Assembly (NCBI RefSeq): GCF_010550245.1
Contig: NZ_JAAGLU010000034.1
Span: 1 to 64,000 of the forward strand
Direction: 5' to 3'
Length of the DNA stretch: 64,000 bases
Source of the DNA: Streptomyces sp. SID12501
GTDB taxonomy: Bacteria > Actinomycetota > Actinomycetes > Streptomycetales > Streptomycetaceae
The notes under the pieces were generated by a model, which made no database searches, was not told the origin of the DNA, and saw nothing but the letters and a program-made list of their open reading frames with translations. The position numbers and the translations under genes were made by a program. Of the stretch, positions 56,917-64,000 are shown in pieces. Every line of letters starts with the position of its first letter. Position 1 is the first letter of the stretch.

Positions 56917-57879
56917 GTGACCACGACCGCCTCTACCGCCGGTGCCGGTGCCGGTTTTGTTGCTGGTGCTGGTGCCGGTACTGGTGCCGCCGCCGAGACC
57001 ACCGCGTCCGTCGAAGCCGTCGCATCCGTCGAGGCCACCGAGGCCACCGAGGCCACCGAGGCCACCGAGGCCACCGAGGGGAGCGGCTCTCAGGTCCGCA
57101 GGCGGCGCCGGCTTTCTCCCGGGAAGCGGCTGCCCGCCGCTCCGCTCGTCGGCCCGGCTCTCGTCATCGGCCTGTGGGCCGCCGCCTCCGCCGCCGGACA
57201 GCTCGACCCGGCCGCGATACCGGCGCCCTGGACGGTACTCAGGACCGGCGGCCGTCTGTGGACCGACGGGACCCTGCCGAACGACATCCTGACCTCGCTG
57301 CGGCGGGCCGCCTCCGGCTTCGCGATCGGGCTGGTCGGCGGTGTCCTCCTCGCCCTGGCCGCCGGGCTCAGCCGGGTCGGCGAGGCGCTGATCGACGGGA
57401 CGGTCCAGCTCAACCGAGCCATCCCGGCCCTCGGTCTGATCCCGCTGTTCATCCTCTGGCTGGGCATCGGCGAGACGTTCAAGATCGCGATCATCGCCAT
57501 CGTCGTCTACATCCCGATCTACCTCAACACGCACGCCGCACTGTCCGGCATCGACAGCCGCTTCGTCGAACTCGCCGAGGTGCAGGGGCTGTCGAGGTTC
57601 CAGTTCGTCCGGCAGATCGTCGTGCCCGGTGCGCTGCCCGGATTCTTCGTGGGACTCCGGCTCGGCGTGACCGGCTCCTGGCTCGGCCTGGTCGTCCTGG
57701 AGCAGATCAACGCCACCAGCGGACTCGGCTACATGATGTTCCAGGCCCAGAACTACGGCCAGAGCGACGTCATCCTCGTCGGCCTGGTCATCTACGGCTT
57801 CTTCGGCCTGGTGTCCGACAGCGCGGTCCGTCTCGTCGAACGGAGGGTGCTGTCATGGCGACGCACACTGAGCAACTGA
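56917..57879 (+). CDS. ABC transporter permease (sulfonate/nitrate/taurine type)
   Basis: 320 residues from the GTG at 56917 with GGAGG 8 bases before it, inside the end of the lipoprotein gene region (5-bp gap; a GTG at 56908 would overlap as GTGA). The first 65 residues are low complexity, including EATEATEATEATEATEGS, and precede RRRRRL. Six helices follow, with the EAA loop ELAEVQGLSRFQFVRQIVVP. This N-terminal extension is unusual for the family. Confidence 0.85.
   Translation: MTTTASTAGAGAGFVAGAGAGTGAAAETTASVEAVASVEATEATEATEATEATEGSGSQVRRRRRLSPGKRLPAAPLVGPALVIGLWAAASAAGQLDPAAIPAPWTVLRTGGRLWTDGTLPNDILTSLRRAASGFAIGLVGGVLLALAAGLSRVGEALIDGTVQLNRAIPALGLIPLFILWLGIGETFKIAIIAIVVYIPIYLNTHAALSGIDSRFVELAEVQGLSRFQFVRQIVVPGALPGFFVGLRLGVTGSWLGLVVLEQINATSGLGYMMFQAQNYGQSDVILVGLVIYGFFGLVSDSAVRLVERRVLSWRRTLSN
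57031..57078 (+). repeat. 9-bp tandem repeats in the permease gene
   Basis: gaggccacc (Glu-Ala-Thr) is repeated five times in a row from 57031, with a partial sixth copy. Such a tract could change length by slippage without breaking the frame. Confidence 0.9.
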
Positions 57880-58571
57880 CCCGGTCCGCCGTCCGACTCC
57901 GGGGCCTGACACGGTCGTTCGCAGGGCGCACGGTTCTCGACGGTATCGACCTCGACATTCCGGCCGGGCAGTTCACGGCCCTGCTCGGGCACAGCGGCTC
58001 CGGCAAGAGCACCTTGCTGCGGGCGGTCGCGGGCCTCGATCACGAGGTCGAGGGAAGTGGTCAACTCACCGCGCCCGAGCGGGTGTCGGTGGTCTTCCAG
58101 GACTCGCGGCTGCTGCCGTGGCGGCGGGTACTGGACAACGTACTGCTGGGGACGGACGGCAAGGAGGCTGCCGCGAAGGGCCGGGAGGCTCTCGCGGAGG
58201 TGGGTCTGAAGGGGCGGGAACGTGCCTGGCCCAGCGAGCTGTCCGGCGGCGAGGCGCAGCGGGCCGCGCTGGCCCGGTCGTTGGTCCGTGAGCCCGAACT
58301 GCTGCTTGCCGACGAGCCGTTCGGTGCGTTGGACGCGCTCACGCGGATCAGGATGCACGGTCTGCTGAGGGAGCTGTGGGAGCGGCACCGGCCGTCCGTT
58401 CTCCTCGTCACACACGACGTGGACGAGGCGGTCGCTCTTGCCGAGCGGGTGCTTGTGCTGGAGGAGGGGCGGATCGGGCTCGACCTGGCGATCGACCGGG
58501 AGGCGGCTGCGCGCGGCGAGTACAGGGGGTTGTTGCTTGGCGCCCTGGGCGTGACGGAGGACGTCCGGTGA
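57855..58571 (+). CDS. ABC transporter ATP-binding protein (sulfonate-type)
   Basis: 238 residues: Walker A GHSGSGKSTLL, Q-loop VVFQDSRLLPWR (the LLPW motif typical of SsuB/TauB), signature LSGGEAQRAALARSL, Walker B LLLADEPFGALD, H-loop VTHDVDEAV. GGAGG precedes the ATG. Its start overlaps the permease by 25 bp, so the two are translationally coupled. Confidence 0.93.
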   Translation: MATHTEQLTRSAVRLRGLTRSFAGRTVLDGIDLDIPAGQFTALLGHSGSGKSTLLRAVAGLDHEVEGSGQLTAPERVSVVFQDSRLLPWRRVLDNVLLGTDGKEAAAKGREALAEVGLKGRERAWPSELSGGEAQRAALARSLVREPELLLADEPFGALDALTRIRMHGLLRELWERHRPSVLLVTHDVDEAVALAERVLVLEEGRIGLDLAIDREAAARGEYRGLLLGALGVTEDVR

Positions 58572-58684
58572 GTGTCGGTCGGCGTGACCGTCTGCTGGGG
58601 GCTGCCGCCCCCGGACCCGCGCCGAGAAGCACTGCTCGGACCGAGAGTCCGCACCGGCATTCGCAAGCAAAGGACACGACACCC

Positions 58685-60031
58685 ATGACCCGCCAGCTCC
58701 ACCTCAACGCCTTCCTCATGACCACCGGACACCACGAAGCCTCGTGGCGGCTCCCCGAGAGTGATCCGTACGCCCATGTCGAGTTGGACCACTACGTGCG
58801 GCTCGCCCGGATCGCGGAGCGAGGCACCTTCGACTCCCTGTTCCTGGCCGACAGCCCCCAGTTGTGGGGCAGCGTGGCGCAGCGTCCCGCAGGTGCCCTG
58901 GAGCCGCTCACCCTGCTGACGGCCCTGGCTACGGCGACCACGCACATCGGTCTGATCGCGACCGCGTCCACCTCCTACAACTCCCCCTACAACCTGGCCC
59001 GCAGGTTCGCCTCGCTCGACATCATCAGCGGGGGCCGGGCAGGCTGGAACATCGTCACCACGGCCGGTGCCGAGGCCGCCCGCAACTTCGGTCTCGACGC
59101 GGAGCCCGCCCACGCCCAGCGGTACGCCCGGGCCGCCGAGTTCCTCGATGTGGCTCTCAAGCTCTGGGACAGCTGGGAGGACGACGCGATCGTCGCCGAC
59201 AAGGCGGCCGGCGTCTGGGGCGACGACGCGAAGGTCCATCCGCCCCGGCACCAGGGGGCGTACTTCAGCGTCGAGGGCGCCCTCAACGTGCCGCGCTCGC
59301 CCCAGGGTTACCCCGTGCTCGTGCAGGCGGGGTCGAGCGAGGACGGCAAGGCGTTCGCGTCCCGGTACGCGGAGGCCGTGTTCACCGCCCAGCAGACCAT
59401 CGAGGACGCGCAGGCCTTCTACGCCGACCTCAAGTCCCGTACGGCGGCGGGCGGTCGCGACCCCGACCACATCAAGGTGCTGCCCGGCATCGTCCCGGTG
59501 CTCGGCTCCACGGAGGCCGAGGCGCTGGCGAACGAGCAGGTCCTGGAGGACCACATCGTGTACGCGCACGGCGTGGGCAACCTGGAGGGCCTGCTCAAAC
59601 TGCCCGCCGGGACACTGGAGTTGGACGCCCAGCTGCCTGCCGATCTGCCGCCCGAGAGCGCGATCGAGGGCGCCAAGAGCCGCTACACCCTCGTTGTCGA
59701 GCTGGCCCGGCGCGAGCGTCTCACCGTCCGGCAGCTCATCGGGCGGCTCGGCGGCGGACGCGGGCACCTCACCTTCGCCGGTACGCCCGAGCAGGTCGCC
59801 GACGAGATCCAGACCTGGTTCACGCGGGGTGCCGCCGACGGCTTCAACATCATGCCCGCGGTCCTGCCGTCCGGTCTCGAAGCCTTCGTCGACCACGTCG
59901 TCCCGATCCTGCGCGCCCGCGGTCTGCTCCGCGAGGAGTACGGGCCGCGCCAGACCCTGCGCGAGAGGTACGGCCTCCCGCGCCCCGCGAACCAGTACGT
60001 CAGCCCCGCATCCGCACCCGCCCTCGTCTGA
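58685..60031 (+). CDS. FMN-dependent LLM-family monooxygenase (NtaA/SnaA/DszA type)
   Basis: 448 residues of the flavin monooxygenase branch that includes NtaA, SnaA, DszA and SfnG-like enzymes: LHLNAFLMTTGHHEASWR, FDSLFLADS, TSYNSPYNLARRFASLD, GRAGWNIVTTAG and QAGSSEDGKAFASR. It uses FMNH2 supplied by a separate reductase, none of which is next door. Given the transporter and a TauD-type enzyme, desulfonation or S-oxygenation of an imported organosulfur compound is likely, but nitrilotriacetate-like substrates cannot be excluded. AAGGA lies about 10 bases before the ATG. Confidence 0.88.
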   Translation: MTRQLHLNAFLMTTGHHEASWRLPESDPYAHVELDHYVRLARIAERGTFDSLFLADSPQLWGSVAQRPAGALEPLTLLTALATATTHIGLIATASTSYNSPYNLARRFASLDIISGGRAGWNIVTTAGAEAARNFGLDAEPAHAQRYARAAEFLDVALKLWDSWEDDAIVADKAAGVWGDDAKVHPPRHQGAYFSVEGALNVPRSPQGYPVLVQAGSSEDGKAFASRYAEAVFTAQQTIEDAQAFYADLKSRTAAGGRDPDHIKVLPGIVPVLGSTEAEALANEQVLEDHIVYAHGVGNLEGLLKLPAGTLELDAQLPADLPPESAIEGAKSRYTLVVELARRERLTVRQLIGRLGGGRGHLTFAGTPEQVADEIQTWFTRGAADGFNIMPAVLPSGLEAFVDHVVPILRARGLLREEYGPRQTLRERYGLPRPANQYVSPASAPALV

Positions 60032-60054
60032 CGAACTCCGGAAGGAACTCGCAC

Positions 60055-60951
60055 ATGTCCGGCATCGAAATCCAGAAGGTCACCGCCAACATCGGCGCCC
60101 GCGTATCCGGCGTGGACATCTCCAAGCCGCTCGACGAGGAGCAGGTCGCCGCCCTCCGCGAGGCTCTCAACGTCCACAAGGCCCTGGTCTTCGACGACGT
60201 GAACCTCGACGACGAGGGCCAGCAGGCCTTCGTCCGCCACTTCGGCGAACTGACCACCGCCCACCCGACCGTGCCGTCGATCGACGGCGCCGCGAACGTC
60301 CTGCCCGTCGACAGCGAGCGGGGCCGCGCCGCCAACCACTGGCACACGGACGTCACCTTCGTCCTCAACCCGCCGCAGGCCAGCACCCTGCGCAGCATCA
60401 CGGTCCCGCCGTACGGCGGCGAGACCCTGATCGCCAGTTCGGCCGCCGCCTACCGTGATCTGCCGGAGCCCCTGCGGCAGTTGGCCGACAACCTGTGGGC
60501 CGAGCACACCAACGACTACGACTACGCGGTGCCGGACGAGGCGCTCGACGAGGAACTTGCCGCCCAGCGCGCCCAGTTCACGTCCATCAACTTCCGCACG
60601 GCCCACCCGGTCGTCCGCGTCCACCCGCTGACCGGCGAACGCGGGCTGTTCATCGGTGGGTTCGCGCAACGGATCGTCGGTCTGTCGGTCACCGAGTCCC
60701 GCAAGATCCTGGACCTGCTCCAGGCGTACGTCACCCGCCCGGAGAACATCCTGCGCCACCGCTGGTCGCCGAACCAGCTTGTCCTCTTCGACAACCGCAT
60801 CACCCAGCACTACGCCATCGACAACTACAACGGCCTGCCGCGCCGTCTGCACCGGGTGACCATCGCCGGTGACATCCCGGTCGGCATCGAGGGCAAGGAG
60901 AGCTACTCGATCGCCGGCGACGCCTCGCACTACACGTCGGTCGCCGAGTAA
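60055..60951 (+). CDS. TauD/TfdA-family Fe(II)/2-oxoglutarate dioxygenase
   Basis: 298 residues. The iron facial triad is visible: HWHTDVTF (H-x-D) and the distal His of ITQHYAIDNY; the 2-oxoglutarate Arg lies in RLHRVTIAG. GGAAGGA precedes the ATG. It would release sulfite from taurine-like or alkyl sulfonate/sulfate substrates. It is last in the operon, followed by a true Rho-independent terminator. Confidence 0.92.
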   Translation: MSGIEIQKVTANIGARVSGVDISKPLDEEQVAALREALNVHKALVFDDVNLDDEGQQAFVRHFGELTTAHPTVPSIDGAANVLPVDSERGRAANHWHTDVTFVLNPPQASTLRSITVPPYGGETLIASSAAAYRDLPEPLRQLADNLWAEHTNDYDYAVPDEALDEELAAQRAQFTSINFRTAHPVVRVHPLTGERGLFIGGFAQRIVGLSVTESRKILDLLQAYVTRPENILRHRWSPNQLVLFDNRITQHYAIDNYNGLPRRLHRVTIAGDIPVGIEGKESYSIAGDASHYTSVAE

Positions 60952-60998
60952 CCGGTCACGCGCCCGCCCCGTTCCCCGCCTCTCCGTCCCCCTCCCGG

Positions 60999-61034
60999 AA
61001 AAGACCCTCGTGCGACACACACGAGGGTCTTTTT
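60999..61034 (+). terminator. Rho-independent terminator after the dioxygenase gene
   Basis: 14-bp perfect stem aaaagaccctcgtg / cacgagggtctttt followed by a T-run, 47 bp past the stop. The T-rich end is close to the sodF promoter. Confidence 0.95.
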
Positions 61035-61049
61035 GTTGCTAGCGTGTAG

Positions 61050-61066
61050 TTGCAAGTAATGTGCAA
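61050..61066 (+). promoter_or_regulatory. Nur (nickel-responsive repressor) operator at sodF
   Basis: TTGCAA-GTAAT-GTGCAA fits the Streptomyces Nur box tTGCaa-N5-ttGCAA. It starts 4 bases after a possible -10 (TAGCGT, 61040-61045) and lies 23 bp before the sodF ATG, so bound Ni-Nur would block initiation. This agrees with the known repression of Fe-SOD by nickel in Streptomyces. Confidence 0.88.
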
Positions 61067-61089
61067 TAAGAGGTCGAGAGGGACCCCGC

Positions 61090-61731
61090 ATGCCCGTCTA
61101 CACACTCCCTGAGCTGCCGTACGACTACTCCGCGCTCGCGCCCGTGATCAGCCCCGAGATCATCGAGCTGCACCACGACAAGCACCACGCGGCGTATGTG
61201 AAGGGTGCCAACGACACGTTGGAGCAGCTCGCGGAGGCGCGCGACAAGGAGTCGTGGGGGTCGGTCAACGGCCTGGAGAAGAACCTCGCCTTTCACCTCT
61301 CCGGCCACATCCTGCACAGCATCTACTGGCAGAACATGACGGGCGAGGGCGGCGGCGAGCCCCTCGACGAGGACGGCGTCGGTGAACTCGCGGACGCGAT
61401 CACCGAGTCCTTCGGTTCGTTCGCGGGCTTCAAGGCGCAGCTGACGAAGGCGGCGGCCACGACCCAGGGTTCGGGCTGGGGCGTCCTCGCGTACGAACCG
61501 CTCAGTGGACGACTGATCGTCGAGCAGGTCTACGACCACCAGGGCAACGCCGGCCAGGGCGCCACCCCGGTCCTGGTCTTCGACGCCTGGGAGCACGCCT
61601 TCTACCTCCAGTACCGGAACCAGAAGGTCGACTTCATCGACGCGATGTGGGCCGTCGTCAACTGGCAGGACGTCGCGAAGCGATACGAGGCCGCCAAGTC
61701 CCGTACGAACGTACTGCTGTTGGCGCCCTGA
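61090..61731 (+). CDS. sodF: Iron (Fe-Zn type) superoxide dismutase
   Basis: 213 residues with Fe/Mn-SOD metal ligands in ELHHDKHHAAYV, HLSGHILHSIYW, and DAWEHAFYLQYRN. In Streptomyces this enzyme backs up nickel SOD and is made when nickel is low; the Nur box upstream fits. A GAGAGGGA ribosome site precedes the ATG. A strong terminator follows 85 bp downstream. Confidence 0.97.
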   Translation: MPVYTLPELPYDYSALAPVISPEIIELHHDKHHAAYVKGANDTLEQLAEARDKESWGSVNGLEKNLAFHLSGHILHSIYWQNMTGEGGGEPLDEDGVGELADAITESFGSFAGFKAQLTKAAATTQGSGWGVLAYEPLSGRLIVEQVYDHQGNAGQGATPVLVFDAWEHAFYLQYRNQKVDFIDAMWAVVNWQDVAKRYEAAKSRTNVLLLAP

Positions 61732-61816
61732 GCACCTGAGCAGTCCGCGCCGACTGCTGTGAAGCGTCCTGCCTCGTGATCGTCTTCTCACCGAACGCGA
61801 CGGCAGGCGGAATGAC

Positions 61817-61855
61817 GGGAGACCCCCGCGAGGACATGACTCGCGGGGGTCTCCC
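61817..61855 (+). terminator. Hairpin terminator after sodF
   Basis: Perfect 15-bp stem gggagacccccgcga / tcgcgggggtctccc with a 9-base loop. Confidence 0.93.
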
Positions 61856-61932
61856 CATATGCCGTGCCCCGGATCTACTCTCGTGGGGCCGGGGCATCAG
61901 GCCCCCGGGGCCCGATACGCCGGGGGGATCAC

Positions 61933-62181
61933 ATGGTGTCCATGCGGTGCATAAATTGCGCAGGCACACGTCAGGATTTCATCAGGCTCACCGAGACGGA
62001 GAAGGAGTACGTCGAGGGGCAGAAGCCGAAACACACTCGCCTCGGCGCCTACTACCGCTGCGCCCGCGACGGTTGCCTGCGCTACCAGCGGCTGGGGAAC
62101 CAGAAGGACGGCGGCTCCTTCCCCAAACCGGAGGCCGAGGACCAGCCCAAGAGCCAGACCAAGGACCAGGCCAAGAACTGA
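61933..62181 (+). CDS. Small Cys-rich (zinc-ribbon-like) conserved protein
   Basis: 82 residues; GGGGGGA lies 5 bases before the ATG (a second ATG three codons later is possible). MRCINCAGTRQDF and YYRCARDGCLRYQ supply C-x2-C and C-x4-C, a possible zinc knuckle. The tail is charged and low complexity (KSQTKDQAKN). It is of a small actinomycete type with no known function. Confidence 0.65.
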   Translation: MVSMRCINCAGTRQDFIRLTETEKEYVEGQKPKHTRLGAYYRCARDGCLRYQRLGNQKDGGSFPKPEAEDQPKSQTKDQAKN

Positions 62182-62224
62182 GGAAGGCCGGCCGCCCTGC
62201 GGGTTCTACAGGTCCCGCACGTTG

Positions 62225-62881
62225 CTACAGGTTGCTGAAGTCCGGGCCAGCCGTCCGCGAGCGCTTGATCTCGTAGAAGCCGGGGACCGAGGCGACCAGG
62301 AGGGTGCCGTCCCACAGCTTGGCGGCGTCCTCGCCCTTCGGGGCCGGGGTGACGACCGGGCCGAAGAAGGCGATCTGCTCGCCGTCCGCGCCGGGGACCG
62401 CGATCACCGGGGTGCCGACGTCCTGGCCGACCTTGGTGATGCCCTCCGTGTGGGAGGCGCGCAGCTCGGCGTCGAACTCGAAGTCCTTCTGCTCGGCGTA
62501 GTCGATCAGGTCGGCGGGCAGGCCGACGTCGGCCAGGGCGCCGGCGATCGACTCGAGGGTCAGACCCTCGCCCTTGTTGTGGACACGCGTGCCCAGGGCC
62601 GTGTAAAGGGGGCCGAGGACGTCGGCGCCGTGCTTCTGCCCGGCCGCCGTCACGACCTTCACGCCCAGCCAGGCCATGCCCGCGAGCATCTCGCGGTACT
62701 CGTCGGGCAGCTCGTCGAGCTTGTCCTCGTTGAGCACTGCCAGGCTCATGATGTGCCAGCGGACCTCGATGTCACGGACCTTCTCGACCTCCAGGACCCA
62801 CCGGGAGGTCATCCAGGCCCAGGGACAGAGCGGGTCGAACCAGAAGTCGACGGGGGTCTTGGGCGAGCTCGTCTCGGACAT
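62225..62881 (-). CDS. DsbA-family oxidoreductase (mycothiol-dependent Rv2466c type), CPWA variant
   Basis: 218 residues; AGGAG lies 4 bases before the ATG. The thioredoxin fold with helical insert is clear: VDFWFDPLCPWAWMTSRWVLEV, then VGTPVIAV (cis-Pro loop) and FFGPVV. In Mycobacterium Rv2466c the motif is CPWC; here the second Cys is Ala, leaving one active-site Cys (residue 19), consistent with a monothiol mechanism using mycothiol. It is divergent from pepN. Confidence 0.85.
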   Translation of the reverse strand: MSETSSPKTPVDFWFDPLCPWAWMTSRWVLEVEKVRDIEVRWHIMSLAVLNEDKLDELPDEYREMLAGMAWLGVKVVTAAGQKHGADVLGPLYTALGTRVHNKGEGLTLESIAGALADVGLPADLIDYAEQKDFEFDAELRASHTEGITKVGQDVGTPVIAVPGADGEQIAFFGPVVTPAPKGEDAAKLWDGTLLVASVPGFYEIKRSRTAGPDFSNL

Positions 62882-63019
62882 GGGTCTCCTAGAGAAAGTT
62901 GCGCTTTCAAGAGGGAACGTATCCGCGCCGTCGCCGCATTCCCCGGTGCCCGGTGCCAGTGGCGCGTGGCAGGATCGGTGCCGGTCGGCCGTACTGACGA
63001 AAAATCGAGGGAGTGCTCC

Positions 63020-64000
63020 GTGCCCGGTGAGAATCTGTCCCGCGACGAGGCCCGGGAGCGGGCCGCCCTGCTGTCCGTCGACGGGTACGAGGTGTTCCTC
63101 GACGTGCGGTCCGCCCTGGGCGACCCGGTTGACGGGAGTGGTGCGGGCGGAGCTCGGACCTTCCGGTCGGTGACCACCGTCCGGTTCCGGTGCGCCGAGC
63201 CCGGCGCCGCCAGTTTCGCGGATCTCATCGCACCCGGCGTGACCGCCGTCTCCCTCAACGGCCGGGATCTCGACCCGGGGGCCGTCTTCGACGGCACGCG
63301 CATCCTGCTGGAGGATCTCGCCGCGGACAACGAGCTGGTCGTCGACGCCCAGTGCGCCTACTCCCGCACCGGCGAGGGCCTGCACCGCTTCGTCGACCCC
63401 GAGGACGGCGAGGTGTACCTGTACACGCAGTACGAGCCCGCCGACTCCCGCCGCGTCTTCGCCAACTTCGAGCAGCCCGACCTGAAGGCCCCCTTCCGGT
63501 TCGAGGTGCGGGCGCCGGAGGAGTGGGTCGCGTGGAGCAACGGCGTCGGGGAACTCGTCGACGGTGTATGGCGGTTCGCCGAGACCAAGCCGATCTCCAC
63601 CTACATCACCACCATCCTCGCGGGGCCGTATCACTACGTCACCGACTCGTACTCCCGTACGTTCGCCGACGGTACGACGCTCGACATCCCCCTCGGCGCC
63701 ATGTGCCGCAAGGGTCTCGCCCCCCACTTCGACTCCGACGACGTCTTCCTCGTCACCAAGCAGGGGCTGGACTTCTTCCACGACCACTTCGACTACCCGT
63801 ACCCCTTCGGGAAGTACGACCAGGCCTTCGTGCCCGAGTACAACCTCGGCGCGATGGAGAACCCGGGGCTCGTCACCTTCCGCGAGGAGTTCATCTTCCG
63901 CGGGAAGGTGACGCAGGCGGCGTACGAGCGGCGGGCGAACGTCGTCCTGCACGAGATGGCCCACATGTGGTTCGGCGACCTCGTCACCATGGAGTGGTGG
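63020..64000 (+). CDS. pepN: Aminopeptidase N (partial, runs off window)
   Basis: The first 327 codons are present from the GTG at 63020 (GAGGGAG upstream). M1-family features are the N-terminal beta domain (YLYTQYEPADSRRVFANFEQ), exopeptidase motif LGAMENPGL near residue 277, and zinc motif HEMAHMWFGDLVT near 311, whose third ligand (Glu, 18 residues on) lies beyond the window end. It is a broad-specificity aminopeptidase in the cytoplasm. Confidence 0.95.
   Translation, partial: MPGENLSRDEARERAALLSVDGYEVFLDVRSALGDPVDGSGAGGARTFRSVTTVRFRCAEPGAASFADLIAPGVTAVSLNGRDLDPGAVFDGTRILLEDLAADNELVVDAQCAYSRTGEGLHRFVDPEDGEVYLYTQYEPADSRRVFANFEQPDLKAPFRFEVRAPEEWVAWSNGVGELVDGVWRFAETKPISTYITTILAGPYHYVTDSYSRTFADGTTLDIPLGAMCRKGLAPHFDSDDVFLVTKQGLDFFHDHFDYPYPFGKYDQAFVPEYNLGAMENPGLVTFREEFIFRGKVTQAAYERRANVVLHEMAHMWFGDLVTMEWW

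Overview
The window is chromosomal DNA of a Streptomyces (high-GC actinobacterium). The evidence is very high GC with strong third-position bias, frequent GTG starts, and the actinobacterial core gene order rplU-rpmA-obg, mreBCD-mrdA-rodA, ndk-DUF4233-folC-valS and tig-clpP1-clpP2-clpX, plus a Fe-type superoxide dismutase behind a Nur-like operator. Most genes from 0.1 to 40 kb lie on the minus strand; from about 45.5 kb onward plus-strand genes dominate.

Region 0-9 kb: the C-terminal end of an IS5-type transposase stops 19 bp from the end of proB. Between proB and obg lies a wall-polymer cassette: a membrane CDP-glycerol-type polyol-phosphate transferase, a fused cytidylyltransferase/short-chain reductase of the CDP-ribitol type, and a Tat-exported PhoD phosphatase. 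Then come obg, rpmA and rplU.

Region 9-22 kb: RNase E/G with very long low-complexity arms, then a TIGR03936-type protein and its usual neighbour, the TIGR03960-type radical SAM protein. The pair is split by about 4.2 kb holding a membrane protein with a 78-bp repeat array, a decapitated methyltransferase, a family-2 glycosyltransferase and a secreted collagen-like protein. A CYTH/CHAD protein follows.

Region 22-40 kb: the rod/spore-wall cluster (rodA, mrdA, mreD, mreC, mreB), ndk, folC, valS, a Pro/Tyr/Gln-rich membrane protein, clpX, clpP2, clpP1 and tig. A site fitting the published ClgR consensus lies upstream of clpP1.

Region 40-43.5 kb: tRNA-Pro(TGG), then tRNA-Gly(TCC), whose 3' end is duplicated 2.5 kb away. 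Between the copies are a wrecked tyrosine integrase (three frames, internal deletions, catalytic Tyr replaced by Cys) and three small cargo genes: the remains of a tRNA-integrated element.

Region 43.5-53.7 kb: housekeeping and signalling genes: a RelA/SpoT-type HD hydrolase, a SpoIIE-type phosphatase, an Eis-like acetyltransferase, a Nei-type glycosylase, rpiB, an amino-acid permease, a membrane Ser/Thr kinase divergent from an LPRTG surface protein, and bioY.

Region 53.7-61 kb: a candidate sulfur-scavenging operon (ROK regulator, lipoprotein, permease, ATPase, flavin monooxygenase, TauD-type dioxygenase). Two unannotated short cysteine-containing ORFs, one before the regulator and one before the transporter, look like leader peptides and are the most novel regulatory signal here. 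The window closes with sodF, a small zinc-ribbon-like protein, a DsbA-family protein with a CPWA motif, and the 5' part of pepN.
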